Shown here one piece after another: positions 51,907 through 63,130 of a stretch of 64,000 nucleotides of DNA. The stretch covers positions 92,398-156,397 of the forward strand of contig WNNJ02002391.1 in NCBI GenBank assembly GCA_012934845.2, given 5' to 3'. This DNA is from Pomphorhynchus laevis. Lineage: Eukaryota; Acanthocephala; Palaeacanthocephala; Echinorhynchida; Pomphorhynchidae. Within the stretch, counting starts at the first letter, position 1; every line of letters starts with the position of its first letter. Both the position numbers and the translations under genes were made by a program. The notes under the pieces are model-generated. The model was given only the letters and a program-made list of their open reading frames with translations. It did no database searches and was not told the DNA's origin.

Positions 51907-52529
51907 AAATAAAATTTTAATTCAAATTTCAAATTTCGATTTAATTATTTTTACCAAAATATTAAATTTTGGATTTTGGATCAAAAATAAATTTATTTTT
52001 ATATTTTGATAGTTTCTGCTAGAGTCATCAGAAAAAAAAACAATTTTATTTCATTAAATGCTGTTAAGCATTGCTCGATCGTATAAGATCGAACAATTTG
52101 TTTTCTTGATGATGCTAGATGCAGCTAGATGAATATAAAAATAAATTTATATTTTGTTTATCTTGCTCTAAAATTCGAAAAGTAATTATTAGAATAAACT
52201 ACTCTAATAGATACAATGTATATTGTTTCATTTTTATGTCAATGGATTGCAAAGCAATACGATGTTATCGTATTGAAGATACAAAATTCAGATGTTACTG
52301 TACTATATTTTTTCTTGGGAATATATGTATTGATTTGAAAATTTAAATTTTTAAGTAGTAATACCATTATTTACGCATTTATTGGTTCCACTGCTACGTG
52401 ATTATTAAAGTTCGTCTTCAAGTTTGAGTATAAAAGCTCTATACAGAAGCATCTGTATGTAAAAATAAATTGTAAAATAAAAATTCAGGCTAATTCAATA
52501 AACTATCCCAACTCAGGCAATCCATCCTT
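51907..52529. other. AT-rich non-coding stretch
   Basis: Nothing recognised. Confidence 0.4.
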
Positions 52530-53170
52530 CAAGTTTTCAATATTATCCGTCTCAATGAGTTTTTGAATTGATTGACTTTAAAGATACAATATTTGCAGGC
52601 AATTGGTTCCAGTTTGGTGCTACTTTGTCTTAGACATCGCTATATTTATTATTGCGTCTGCGCTTATGTTGGTGCATAAAAGAATGTCCGTGGAACTGAG
52701 CTGGCCCTCCCACAGAAAGGAGTGGTTTCAAAAGATGGTCGGGAGTGTGAAAAGTTTTCCACACTAGGACCAAGTCTTCATTCCTAAGTATCTCCTCAAT
52801 TGATAATAAATGTACACCCCTGAGCCTGTCTTTGTATGGAAACTTTCCAATTCTAAGTACTAATCGAGTCGCTTGTCGGAGTATGCCTTCTTAAATGTGC
52901 ATGTATTTTCGTAAATGTGGGTAAGTGGCAGTGCACGCACATAATAAAATGTACTGTATTAGAGAATGATACAATTTGAAGCTCCTTTTGCTTAACAAGC
53001 TAAATTTCAGGAGCCCTAATAAGTGAGAGCAATTGGAGTGTATATGTTTTATATGAAGGCTGGGTTGAAAATTGTTCGAAATCATCACACATAGGTCACT
53101 AAAACTTATTACTGTTTTGATCGCTATATCATTTTGTTTCAAACACATTATATGTGCTTGAACCGATTTT
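52530..53170 (-). mobile_element. CR1-like LINE, C-terminal fragment
   Basis: Minus-strand frames read TVISFSDLCVMISNNFQPSL, SLIQYILLCACTATYPHLRK, then RQATRLVLRIGKFPYKDRLR, LLSIEEILRNEDLVLVWKTF and NWNQLPANIV. These are the post-RT blocks of CR1-group ORF2. Broken by frame changes; no RT core. Confidence 0.5.
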
Positions 53171-54164
53171 GTTACAATTCACCGTGCGTGACTAATATCA
53201 AATCTTTATATGTAAATATAAAAAGGTATAATGTAAATATATGATTTAAATATTTTTCGGGTAGATCATCAATTATAATTTTTTAATGTGTGAATTAGTT
53301 TCATAAAAATTATAAAATTATATCATATTTATGATAAATATGTTTTAAAAAATATTATTAGCAAAACATTTTCTTGATATTTATATTATTTTATCACATT
53401 AAAACCATCAAATAAATGCATTTCTAAATTCATGTTTCAAACAAATTTAAATTGCTCGAATTCAACTGAGCTTAAACAATTTAAACTTTAATATATTTTT
53501 ATTAAATCTAAACTTTAAATTTCAAATATTAATTCTTAAATAGAAATAATGCCTATATGTTTATAAAGTTCTCTCTAACAACTCAAAGGTTAACGTATAT
53601 AGCTATATTTTAATAATAAGCCTTTAAATGTATACTTATTTTTTAAATATAAACATGACAAATCTAATATTTGAAAAATACTTAAGAATAGTCGATCACA
53701 ACACTGATCGCTCAATCGAAACGTCGAGTGAACATAAAGAACGTCGAATAATCGATCTAAACATTTTATAGTCTCTTTGATATGTTGAATGGTCTACAGA
53801 AAATATGTATTTAATGTATCGTATCTCTGACACTTGATGAAATTCCTTTGAATAATTAACAAGACTTGTTATGGTCATTAGAAGCGAATCATTGAGCATT
53901 ACTGTTAATTTTTTACAAAAATAACTCCGACAATATAAAAAGGCTACACGTTTGTAAACTTCTTTTTGAAATAGTCCTCAATTCGATAATCATTGTAATA
54001 TTATTTCGATGATTTAGAAATGAGTGGGTACTTGGGAAACTTAATTTGTACTTAGTCATAAGAACAGGAGAGCGCAAATACCATACAGCAGCCCTTTTAC
54101 AGTCACTTATTTCAATAACTTTTTAAAGTGACAAAGAAATATACCTAAATACTCGTATCACATT
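53171..54164. other. AT-rich non-coding stretch
   Basis: No gene. The ORF at 53696-53899 (minus) has no recognisable features. Confidence 0.35.
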
Positions 54165-57100
54165 AAAAAAGATTTATTTTAACGAGGCAAATGCGTGCCG
54201 GCGCACGCTTACATGACTACAACAAAACAAAACTGTAAATCAGGTGTCGAGAAGGTATGAACGGAGGAGGTGTTTGAATGTGATAAAGAAGGGGGCGCGG
54301 CGGACGTCGAGAGGGAGTTGATTCCATGCGAGTGAGGCGGCGACGAGGAAGGATCGGAGACCGTAGTTGTTGGAGTAATTATGAACGTGGAGTAAGAGGG
54401 TATGACGGGAACGCAGCGATAGCGAGGTGGGGCGAGTGTCGTCTAAGAAAGGAAGGTTGATGAACGATAGGGAGCAGACAGCGATAAGACGAAAAGTAAC
54501 GAGAAGAAGGCGGAGTTTGATGCGGATGTGGATGGGTCTAGGAGAGTTGGGCAAGATATGTGGATATGTGGTCGAAGCGACGGAGACGAAAGAGCACTCG
54601 AACGGCTGTGTTGATTATTCGTTGTAGGGGTAGGATGATGGATTTTGGAGAATTGGCGAAAAGGCTAAGGCAGTAATCGATTTTAGGGAAAAGAAGAGAC
54701 GTACAGGAACGGAAGTCGATAAAGAATCGAATACTGCGGATGTCACTGAGAATTATGTTAGATGAGCGGAGCTTGTCGCGGACGAAGTGTTTATGGGAAA
54801 GGTGATCATCGAATTGGAATCCTAAGAAAGTGAGATTGTAGACTACGGGGATTATTGATGAGGCAAAAGATACAGGAGGAGGGATATGTTAGTTTGACGG
54901 GGAGGATCCACATTCTGTTAGACTTGTTTGGGTTCAGAACGAGACGAATATGGGAGATACGTTTGTAGATAGAAGAAAGACAGTTAGAGGCAGAAATTAC
55001 GATATTGTGTATGCGATGGGCGGGTGCATGAGCATATATAAGGGTGTCATCAGCATATTGCATGACGTTAAAGAAGTAAGGTTTGATAAACGGAGAGAGA
55101 TCGCCAAGTAAAAGAGAGAAAAGCAGGGAACTTAGGACTGAACCTTGTGGCATCCCGCAGAAAATAAGGATGGGAGGAGAGGATGAAGGATTTAAACAGA
55201 CGCGAAAAGAACGGTCGGGTTGATATGAGGTTAGCCATGCTAGGAGGAGAAAGAAAAACTGTGATCATAACGAAGGCGAGAAAGGAGGATGGAGTGTCGA
55301 CGATGTCAAAGGAGGAGTAGAGGTCGAGGGAGATGAGAGCACTATATAGAGTCTTGTCACGAGAAATGAGTAGTTTGTTGTAAACTTTCATTCAGGCGAT
55401 TTCTATAGGGCGATTAGAGCGGAAATCTGATTGGAAAGGAGGGTACATATTAGATGAAGATAGATAAACGTTGATCTGTATTAAGATACGCCGCTCTAAG
55501 AGCTTCAAAAGAGTAAAGAGGAGTGAAATGGGGCGATAGCTAGAAGGAAGTGAGGGGTCGAGCGATTGTTTCCTAAGGACGGGGACGAATGATGGCGGAT
55601 TTCTAGTGTGATGGAAAGATACGACTGCGGATGGACGAGTTAAATAGGGTGGTGAGGAAAAGGGATATATATGAGCATATGGATTTAAGAATGAGTGTAG
55701 GCATGGTATCGGCAGGTGAAGTTTTGTTGGCACAGACATGAGGACAGATAAGATTTCGGCAGGTGAGACAGGGAGAATGTGAAAAACAGCGTGATTATAA
55801 ACAAAAAAACAGTGTGAAAAACAGCGTGAGAATATGAAAAACAGCGTGTAACAGCGTGATTGGATGGAGACGGAGTTGTGAGAGAGCAACATAGATACTT
55901 TGGTCTGAAGAAATGACGAATAATTATGGTAATTGATTTTGCAAGACGAAGAGGAGCTAGAAAGGATTGAGTTAAAAGTATGTCAGAGGGACTTGGAGTT
56001 TAATGAAGTGTTGATTTTATGCTCTCAGAAGGACTTGCATTTGGTACGTAGTAGGTGGAATTGAGATCGGCGAAGAGCAAGATAGGAATCACGGAGAGAC
56101 GGAGTGAGCGAGTGGATATCACGTCTGAGAGTCCGGTGATAGACTCGAAAAGCATGGCGGAGTCGACGCTTTGAGAGTAGGCATTTGATGTCAAACCATG
56201 GTGCACGTGCAAGCAACGGTGAGGGAGAGTCTCAAAGGACAAGAGATAATCGAGAGTAGATGTAAGTTCAGAGTCGAAAAGAAAGGCAACATAGTGAGAA
56301 GAGGATAATGTTATTGTGAGAGAAGATATAGACGATTTAAGTAAGGCAGAGCTGAGAAGGGGGAGGTCAAGTTTTCTCCAAAAGCAACGTAGGATGGTAA
56401 GTGTTTGAAGCAGGGAGTGTTTACAGGTAAGATCAAGGGTGACGAGAAAGTGGTCGGATCGACCAGGATCGGAGATGGACAGTGAAGTGTAGGCAGCAAA
56501 ACGATCGGAGACAGCGATGATGTCAATTTCCTACCAAGGATATGTGTGAGGGCAGTAGAGATGAGTTTGTAATTGTAGTTGGATAGAATGTTGATGAACC
56601 GGATATAATCGGTGGAAGAGGGGCAATCAAGGCGGATGTTGAAGTCGCCTAGAACGAGTGAAGCGATTGAGGACAAAGAACAATGAGAAAGGGGGTCAGC
56701 GAGTTTGGTAAAAATAAGAAGGTAGGAGCTGATGAACCAGGACGGTATACAATGGCGAGATCCAGAATGATCGGGCTAGAAGAACGATAAGTGAGCAATT
56801 CAAAATAGCAAGGACTGAAAGGAGGAGTGATTTTGCGTAGAGACGCGGGGTGACGGGCGATTGCGACGATGCCTACATGATTAGAGCATTTTGCTGGGAG
56901 TGAGCTGATGGGGCGGGCGGATTCGATAGTGAGCAACCTACAGAGAGCAGACGTCTAATGGAAAGGTCGTCGGAATCTGAGTGCCAAGATTCGGTGAGGC
57001 AGAAGATATCGATGGATTGCTTAATGAATAGGTTGAGGATAAGATCGGATTTATTGAGAATAGGTCTAGTGTTGAGGAGACCGAGGCGGAAACCATGTGT

Positions 57101-58135
57101 GGTGGTGAAAGGGTCTAGCGGATAAGACATAGGGAAGATGAAGCGCCATCGAATTTTGGAGCAGATGTGGACAACTTGAAATTTTCCGTTTATGTTTCGG
57201 ATGAAGAGAGAAGTTTCGCCGTTTTTCTCGCGACGGAGTTTTTTGATGCGGGTAGAAGAGAGTTGAGCGATTTCGGAAGGGGTGCGATCGGGGAAATTCG
57301 AGTGGTTGAAGATTACACTAGTTTAAATCGTTCAGATAGGACAGAGGACGCGTGAGAGTGATGCTTGAAAACAATTTTTAGGAAAATGGGCTTAGAAGGA
57401 TTAGATTGAGAAGATTTGTTTAGGCGGATGAATGCGACAGGAGAGATATCCTTAAAAAAGGATAGTTTATCCGCAGGAACAAGAGAAGAGATAATGGATC
57501 TGTAGGTGGAAACATCGTGGTCGAGACGTGCTTGTGGAGATAAGGTGGTGGAAGGAGTGATATTAGCGACGATGACGCAACGATCGCTAGAAGGAAAGCA
57601 TTTCCGTAAAGGAGAACAAGTGACGTGAGTAGGTGAGATCACGAAAGAAGAGCTGGCAGTTGATGATTTGGAAGAATTGTTTGACGACGGGAGACATAGA
57701 GGATAATGATAATAAAGAGGATGGTACGTGATGTGAGAATAGGTTATGAGTGGAAGGATCGTAGAGGTTGGTGGAGGTGATTTTGATTGATGGATGTAGG
57801 TTATTGAGAAATGAGACAGGAAGTACGGGATGGAGGGTGTCGGGGTGTGGAGATAGCATGGGATGGAAATTGTATATCGTGGCAGGGTAGGTGGGATGAG
57901 CAAGGACATTGGAAACGACAGGGGTAGTTTGAGTGGACTTGTTGGATGTTAATATGTGCTTATTGGAGAGGTTGCGGATTAGTTTGTTTACACAAAAACA
58001 TAGGAAGTCTTCTTTAGACTTATTGTTGTCGCAGGGATTGTTGTCCAGACGCTGTAGTCGTGTGTCGAGCACTGTACTTGCAGTTGTACATAGTTAGTGT
58101 CGATCTTAGCTGTTTTCTTACAACTCCCATCAACT
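54165..58135 (-). mobile_element. L2-like LINE copy C, nearly full length, decayed
   Basis: Closely related to copy A (35603-39690). Minus-strand order: ORF1 zinc cluster region (about 58072-57910), RRM-like block (57313-57909, SSDRCVIVANITPSTTLSPQ), endonuclease (57130-56311: LGLLNTRPILNKSDL, CLTESWHSDSDDLS, LVLGDFNIRLDCPSS), pre-RT (56242-56000), RT (55892-54806: SYRPISLLFTLLKLLERRIL, MPQGSVLSSLLFSLLLGDLS, MQYADDTLIYAHAPAHRIH), C-terminus (54554-54240) and hairpin 3' end (54166-54215). A local stutter (gtgaaaaacagcgtg, 3-4 times near 55790-55850) lies in the RT. Several breaks, but YADD is kept. Confidence 0.78.
54806..57130 (-). pseudogene. L2-like copy C ORF2 (endonuclease-RT), broken
   Basis: Motifs are those listed for the element. 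The endonuclease Glu (TESW), GDFN and the RT YADD are readable. Frames change repeatedly, and a stuttered segment near 55790-55850 lies just ahead of the RT core. Confidence 0.65.
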
Positions 58136-58960
58136 TCATAGATATCTAAAATAGTTCGATGGAGGCAGCAAGATATAAGATTGAAGAAAGTGGTGAGCCT
58201 TGGGGCATAGCGGTAACACTTACGTGCATGATGGTCGTCTTCATAGTAGAGCCGCTTGGTGTACAGCAATATCTCCACCCTGTTAACAATTCTCGCAGGG
58301 AACCTGATGGACCTGAGAGAAGAGATAACGAAGGAATTGGAGATGCGGTCAAATGCAGCAGAAAAATCAAGGAAAACAGACACAGCAAGTTGATGACTGT
58401 TATCCCGACAAAACTGATGCATTTCACCAATTGCTGATAGGACCGAGCACATGTGTTTAGGGATAAATCGAGTGATGTCTTGGTGGAGACGGATATACCG
58501 CGTCTATGAAAAGACTATAACATCTGCGTCTCTACCAGATAGAAGGCTAAGCGCAGAAGCACCTCCTGAGTTCCACTGAAGAATATTCAGTGTAAAAGGC
58601 TCTTGACTACTTTGCATTGTGTTAATTCAGCTGGAATGGGATTGCCTACCCCTAGCTCACTCCCATCCCCACCAGGAAAAGACATTTACCCACCGGTATT
58701 GTCTTCATTTCACTGGGCTATCGCTTATTGCGATCCATTAGTCCTTGCAAATTTCTTCGGAACTAAAAGCGGTCTTACATCAGGTCTTCTTTTGGACCAC
58801 TGCGGTTTCGTAAAATAAAGGCGGTTTTACAGCAGGCCTCTTTCTTCGGAACTAAAGACGGTCTTACAGCAGGCCTCTTTTTGGACCCCTCTTGGCTTTC
58901 GAGAAAACAAGAAGACGGGAACGCGATTCCACATGTTCTTTTAGTAAGTAGACAATAATG
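58136..58960 (-). mobile_element. Other LINE family, internally deleted fragment
   Basis: Minus-strand reading starts, near 58590, with LNILQWNSGGASALSLLSGR and DADVIVFS, the typical opening of an APE endonuclease in I/R1-type ORF2. Within about 40 residues it jumps to RT sequence: MCSVLSAIGEMHQFCRDN, FLDFSAAFDRISNSFVISSL (palm A), and AMPQGSPLSSILYLA. About 1.2 kb or more of endonuclease and early RT must therefore be missing. The upstream part (58600-58960) has a 40-50 bp unit with cggaactaaagacggtctta, repeated imperfectly three times, probably in its ORF1 or 5' UTR. It abuts the 5' end of L2-like copy C. Confidence 0.5.
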
Positions 58961-58968
58961 AATTGAAA

Positions 58969-59199
58969 TTAATTTTTCAAGATCTGCATCCTTGTATCCA
59001 TTAAAGTCACAATATCGCGATCGGCCATTCTTACCTCACAAGGATTGGCCGAGGCAACAACAAAGCAAGCTGGTCTAGGTGCCGGTGTGCCGATCAAGTA
59101 GAGGCCTTGACCCCATACATGACATCTATTGTAATGTGGAAGCTTAAGTGATTCTGCCCTTAAGACAAAATTATATATCATCTTAAGGCAAAAGTACAC
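58969..59199 (-). CDS. Unrecognised 76-codon ORF
   Basis: It reads LKLPHYNRCHVWGQGLYLIG, then TPAPRPACFVVASANPCEV and DIVTLMDTRMQILKN. Composition is more protein-like than the AT-rich surroundings, with Cys, Trp and Pro, but no family was recognised. It could be an exon of a host gene, a gag-like or ORF1 remnant of the neighbouring LINE, or chance. Confidence 0.2.
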   Translation of the reverse strand: MYFCLKMIYNFVLRAESLKLPHYNRCHVWGQGLYLIGTPAPRPACFVVASANPCEVRMADRDIVTLMDTRMQILKN

Positions 59200-59594
59200 A
59201 TGGATTAACTAATTGAAGATAATAAAATAAGTAGTTAAAAAAGTTTTAATTATCTAAAATTTGTTGCAGAATACAAGGTTCATTTTCAGGAACTGTTTGA
59301 TTTTGATCATTTATACGAATAACACGATATTATGTTATATAGCGTAACAATACACAATACAGTTAGGGAACTGTTCGATTTTGATCATTTATACAAATAA
59401 CACTACATTATGTTGTAATATCAAGACATGAAATTTTAAAACTTTTATTTCTAAAAGTGAACAACACAAAATTATAAATTAGATTTATTAAATACGCACA
59501 ACGTGCAAAGAATTATTAATATTAAATTAACATTATGAATTTAAATAAAATTATATTTCATGTGAAAATAAGTCACATGCGATATATGCGCTAA
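59200..59594. other. AT-rich stretch with a short repeat
   Basis: The phrase ggaactgtttgattttgatc, atttatac, aataacac occurs twice about 83 bp apart (59289 and 59367). No gene. Confidence 0.4.
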
Positions 59595-60130
59595 TTGTAT
59601 AGGGTGTCCGTAAAGACAGGGCACAAGTAAAAGAATATATTTATTCAAATAATATCTTCACCGTGATTTTTATTATTTGAAATACTAATTTCAATGAGTT
59701 TTGTAAAATATTACTGAACTCGATGTGATAAATCTGCATTGCATTCAATTTTAGTGCATTCACTGTTTATCCGTTGACTCAATTGCTTTAGATTTATGAT
59801 TTTCGTTTAGTACACTCTTCTTTAATAAACCTCAGATAATAAAAAATGACTTATCTAGAGAACATGCATGCTATTTCGCTTTCCATCGTCTTAAAATATT
59901 ATCATATGGGGATTCGAATATTGTTATTAATCCAGTATCTTCCTTTTGTTCTAAAATGGTCAGCAGCGCCGTTCTTTGAAACACTTCAGAAAGTCTTTCA
60001 TCAAGACATTTGATTTGTGGCATCAATCGATCTTGTAGCTTAAACAGAAAAGTGTCACCGGTCACGTTATCATCAAAAAATAATGGACACCACGCGATAT
60101 ATTCATAAACCATACTAAAACATTACTCTT
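59595..60130 (-). mobile_element. Tc1/mariner-type (IS630) transposon remnant
   Basis: The minus-strand frame 59871-60113 reads CPLFFDDNVTGDTFLFKLQD, RLMPQIKCLDERLSEVFQRT, which resembles the VTGDxYLxxLQ-LMPQ-L-FQQDGAPPH region of IS630-type transposases common in invertebrates. The downstream Asp motifs are decayed. At 59600-59620, tagggtgtccgtaaagacag looks like the terminal inverted repeat of such elements (TA plus GGGTGTCC). No matching left end was found. Confidence 0.45.
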
Positions 60131-61742
60131 TTAATCCCTGGCTGTTTGTAAAAATTAACGAACGGGACAACTTGTATCAATGAAATTGTGCTGCTGTAGA
60201 ACTTAATGAATTGTTTGACATACCAAACTCAATGAATGCTCTGAGAATTGATCTTATTGAGATTCATCAATTATCTTTGTTAGGAAATGCAGTTTTTTCT
60301 ATATATTCCTGCCTTTATTCTGTAATCTCTTAATACAATTTGCTAATTTTGAGCATTTGGATTTCTTCTGAGATAATGTTTATTAAATTTTTCTGTTATC
60401 TTTCAATATGGCCTTCACGTCCAAAATTATTTATTGTTTCAATTATCTCTTTTCCAAAACTAAGTTTAATCTAGGATGAAAACAATCAGTTTAAATTTCT
60501 ATTTCATTTAATTTACTTATTAAAAATGAAGTTTTGAAGATATAGCAAACAATATTTATGATTAAAAAAAACCGATAATCTTTTATGATTCCGTGTCCAG
60601 ACCTTATGGCCCCAAAACGTACAATGTGGGATTTGAGTAAAGATACACATTCATCATAATCGAGAATACACCATATCATTGTATTAATATGTATATGAAT
60701 TTTTTCTGTAAAGGGATAAATATAGGAATTCACAGATGTTAGTTATATATAAAGTTCGTAATATAATTGTTATATTTTATTTTTTAAATTAATTTACGTA
60801 ATTTATGCTTTATATGTGAAAATGCAACTATATTTTAAAAAAATTTAATCATAATTAATTATTACATATTTATTTTTGTTAACATTAAAATAATGCGTTA
60901 AACCGGATTATTATAATATAGTTATTTATTATTTACTACTTTTGCCAATTCCTTGTACCACATCATTCAATCCTAATGGGTACATGGAATTAAGCGTTTT
61001 AATCCAAAAATCTTCTTTTTCTAATAGTTTTTGATCTAATATTGCCTTAAGTCATCGTCGGTTGGATGACGTTGTTAGTGTATGTTTCAACTGTTTTTGT
61101 GATAACTGTAAACACACTAGCAATTCCACAAGTAGCTAGACAAAGCTCAGGTGCATAACGCTTTTTTACTGGCTTGTGGCGTGTGTAGAAATTCTAGTTA
61201 TTCCAATCGATCATTGAAAAGAAATAACAGTAAGCAGTCAACTAGCGGTACAATGATGACCAATAGGAAGAAAGCCTTCTAATTGTGTTTGTAAGAAAGC
61301 GCTAAGATCACCCTCGAATTTTTAATATTTAAATATATTAAAAAAACAATTATCAAGCTTAAATATGCTTTTTGATTGTAAATGGAATAAATAATTCATG
61401 CAAATATTATTATTTTGTATTATGACTACTTCACACTGAAATTATTTTCAAAAGATAAAAAATATTTTGCTCTAGAATATCTTATTTAAAATATATTTAA
61501 AATTAACTTCAAAATGTGTAGCACGCTTATCCTTATCGTTGTTATTGCATATATAATTTCATGATTGTCCGTTTTTGGACACAGATAAAAGCGAATGTTT
61601 TCGTTTGACTTGGTATCCTACATACAATCCGTGATTTGTTTTTAGCTTGCTTTTGCGTGATTTTGCATTTACTAAAAATCATTACTGATTTTGTTAATTA
61701 AATATTATATATTTAATTTGATGTATATTAGAGGCTATCTTT
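60131..61742. other. Unassigned non-coding stretch
   Basis: AT-rich, no gene recognised. 61020-61310 is less AT-biased (tcgtcggttggatgacgttg; aacacactagcaattccaca) and may be an old insertion. Confidence 0.35.
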
Positions 61743-61970
61743 CTTCTTATGACCTCTAATCCTTATTCTTGTACATCGTATATAATTTTTATTTTTTATT
61801 TTATATTTTTTTATTTTATTATTTTTTTAATTATGATTTTTATTTGAAATTCTTAATTTATCTAAATTATATATATGTTCCTTTTTCATTATTTATTCAT
61901 TTTTATTTATCTTTATTTTTAATTTATATATTACAAAATACGAAGACTAGTTAGATGATCTGATTTGTTT
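61743..61970 (+). repeat. PLE terminal-repeat fragment
   Basis: It begins tgacctctaatccttattct and ends agttagatgatctgatttg, matching the terminal repeats at 6903-7160 and (inverted) 13800-14025. No RT nearby. Confidence 0.6.
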
Positions 61971-62095
61971 ACTTTGATTTTCCATTTTAAAAAATATAAT
62001 CAAAGTTTCTAAATTATTTATATAACTTGTCTACATATTTTGTTTTAAATATTTTGCATCTGATTCTGTTTTATTGAGAAATATTATTTGTCATA
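61945..62095 (+). repeat. Direct repeat flanking the hairpin, copy 1
   Basis: agttagatgatctgatttg, ccattttaaaaaatataatc, aaattatttatataacttgt, cttgtctacat and ttgagaaat recur, split by the hairpin insertion, at 62160-62216 and 62476-62565. Confidence 0.6.
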
Positions 62096-62159
62096 AATGT
62101 CAAACAAATATTTTATTAATCTATTTGAAATAGTACCAATAATAATTATCTGCTTCGAC

Positions 62160-62565
62160 TCAGATAGCTGATCTGATTTGTTTATTTTAGTTTTCCATTT
62201 TAAAAAATTACTCAAATGATACCATTCCGCGTCAATTTCTTGTAATACATATAAGCCCGACGCGAATGACGAATGCCGTTTCATCATCACTATAACTTAT
62301 CAGTGCCGGATCCCTCCCACTACTGGATGCAGAGGAGGACTAGCACTTTTCTGGATGCAGAGGAGGATTGCCAGTCCTCCTCTGCATCCAGTAGTGGGAG
62401 GGATCCGGCACTGATAAGTTATAGTGATGATGAAACGGCATTCGTCATTCGCGTCGGGCTTATATGTATTTTTAAAATGTAATTGAAGTTTTTTAAATTA
62501 TTTATATTACTTGTCTACAAATGTTAAATATTTTACATCTAATTCTGCCACATTAAGAAATTGGC
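62160..62565 (+). repeat. Direct repeat copy 2, interrupted by a hairpin insertion
   Basis: Left part 62160-62216 (actcagatagctgatctgat; ccattttaaaaaattactca) and right part 62476-62565 (ttgaagttttttaaattatt; cttgtctacaaatg). Between them sits the 62244-62470 inverted repeat, so copy 1 shows the state before insertion. Confidence 0.6.
62244..62470. repeat. Perfect 96-bp inverted repeat with 35-bp spacer
   Basis: 62244-62339 and 62375-62470 are exact reverse complements over 96 bp. The spacer (62340-62374) contains an extra copy of ctggatgcagaggagga, the inner end of the left arm. The arms are about 50% GC in AT-rich surroundings. Transcribed, this would form a very stable long hairpin. The right arm reads, on the plus strand, SSGRDPALISYSDDETAFVI, so it may derive from a coding sequence. 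Confidence 0.9.
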
Positions 62566-62589
62566 GTTAAAATATAAAAAATTTAAAAT

Positions 62590-62650
62590 CCTTTGGCAGC
62601 CTCTCGGCTCCGGGTAAAACACAGTTATGAGATAAATACAATAAATTCAT
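62590..62650 (-). repeat. Possible LINE 3'-end remnant
   Basis: ttggcagcctctcggctccg, then ggtaaaaca, resembles the reverse complement of the 3' end of the LINE at 20613-22188 (aagccgagaggcgcgatggc). Only about 30 bp match. Confidence 0.25.
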
Positions 62651-62959
62651 TTTTGTTTATGCAACCTGGGTTTGTTGTACTTCATACTTGACAACGCATA
62701 CTGAATGATTTGTTAAGGAAGTTCAGTGTAGTCGAGAGATAAAGAAATAAATGAATTTTAAATTAAATTAATTTAATTTTCTTTAATTACTAATTTAAGC
62801 TCATTTGCTGTTATTTGTTATAATAATTAATTTTCTTTAAATATTTTAAAGAAGGAGTAGCGCAATTGGACGATAGTTTGCGATTTTTTTAAAGCGAATG
62901 TGCTGTTTAGAATTTTACAGGTTTTTTGTTCAATATGAAGTAAGAAAGATCATGTGAAA

Positions 62960-63130
62960 ATGAGTCGGACGCCTAGATATTATAGAAATTTAAGAATTCC
63001 AACGGTTGCTGTTTTATGTAATTTTGTTGGAACAAAGTATACGATTACCACGACGAAACTTTATAACTTTAGCCTTGGTTTACAGTCGAATCTTCATGGT
63101 GGCAACAAATATTTTAGATTCGATTCTTAA
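62960..63130 (+). CDS. Small ORF of unknown function (56 codons)
   Basis: ATG to TAA reads MSRTPRYYRNLRIPTVAVLC, NFVGTKYTITTTKLYNFSLG, ending GGNKYFRFDS. Base composition is more balanced than the flanks. No family recognised; could be a first exon or chance. Confidence 0.15.
   Translation: MSRTPRYYRNLRIPTVAVLCNFVGTKYTITTTKLYNFSLGLQSNLHGGNKYFRFDS

Noticed and set aside
62390-62440. CTGATAAG ... GATGAAAC as a hammerhead core in the inverted repeat
   Set aside because: The essential G8 position is A, no stem II fits between the two words, and no GTC with matching stems was found.
62273-62482. 69-codon ORF across the inverted repeat at 62244-62470
   Set aside because: It reads through both arms and the spacer of a perfect palindrome; only the right-arm part might come from a real coding sequence.
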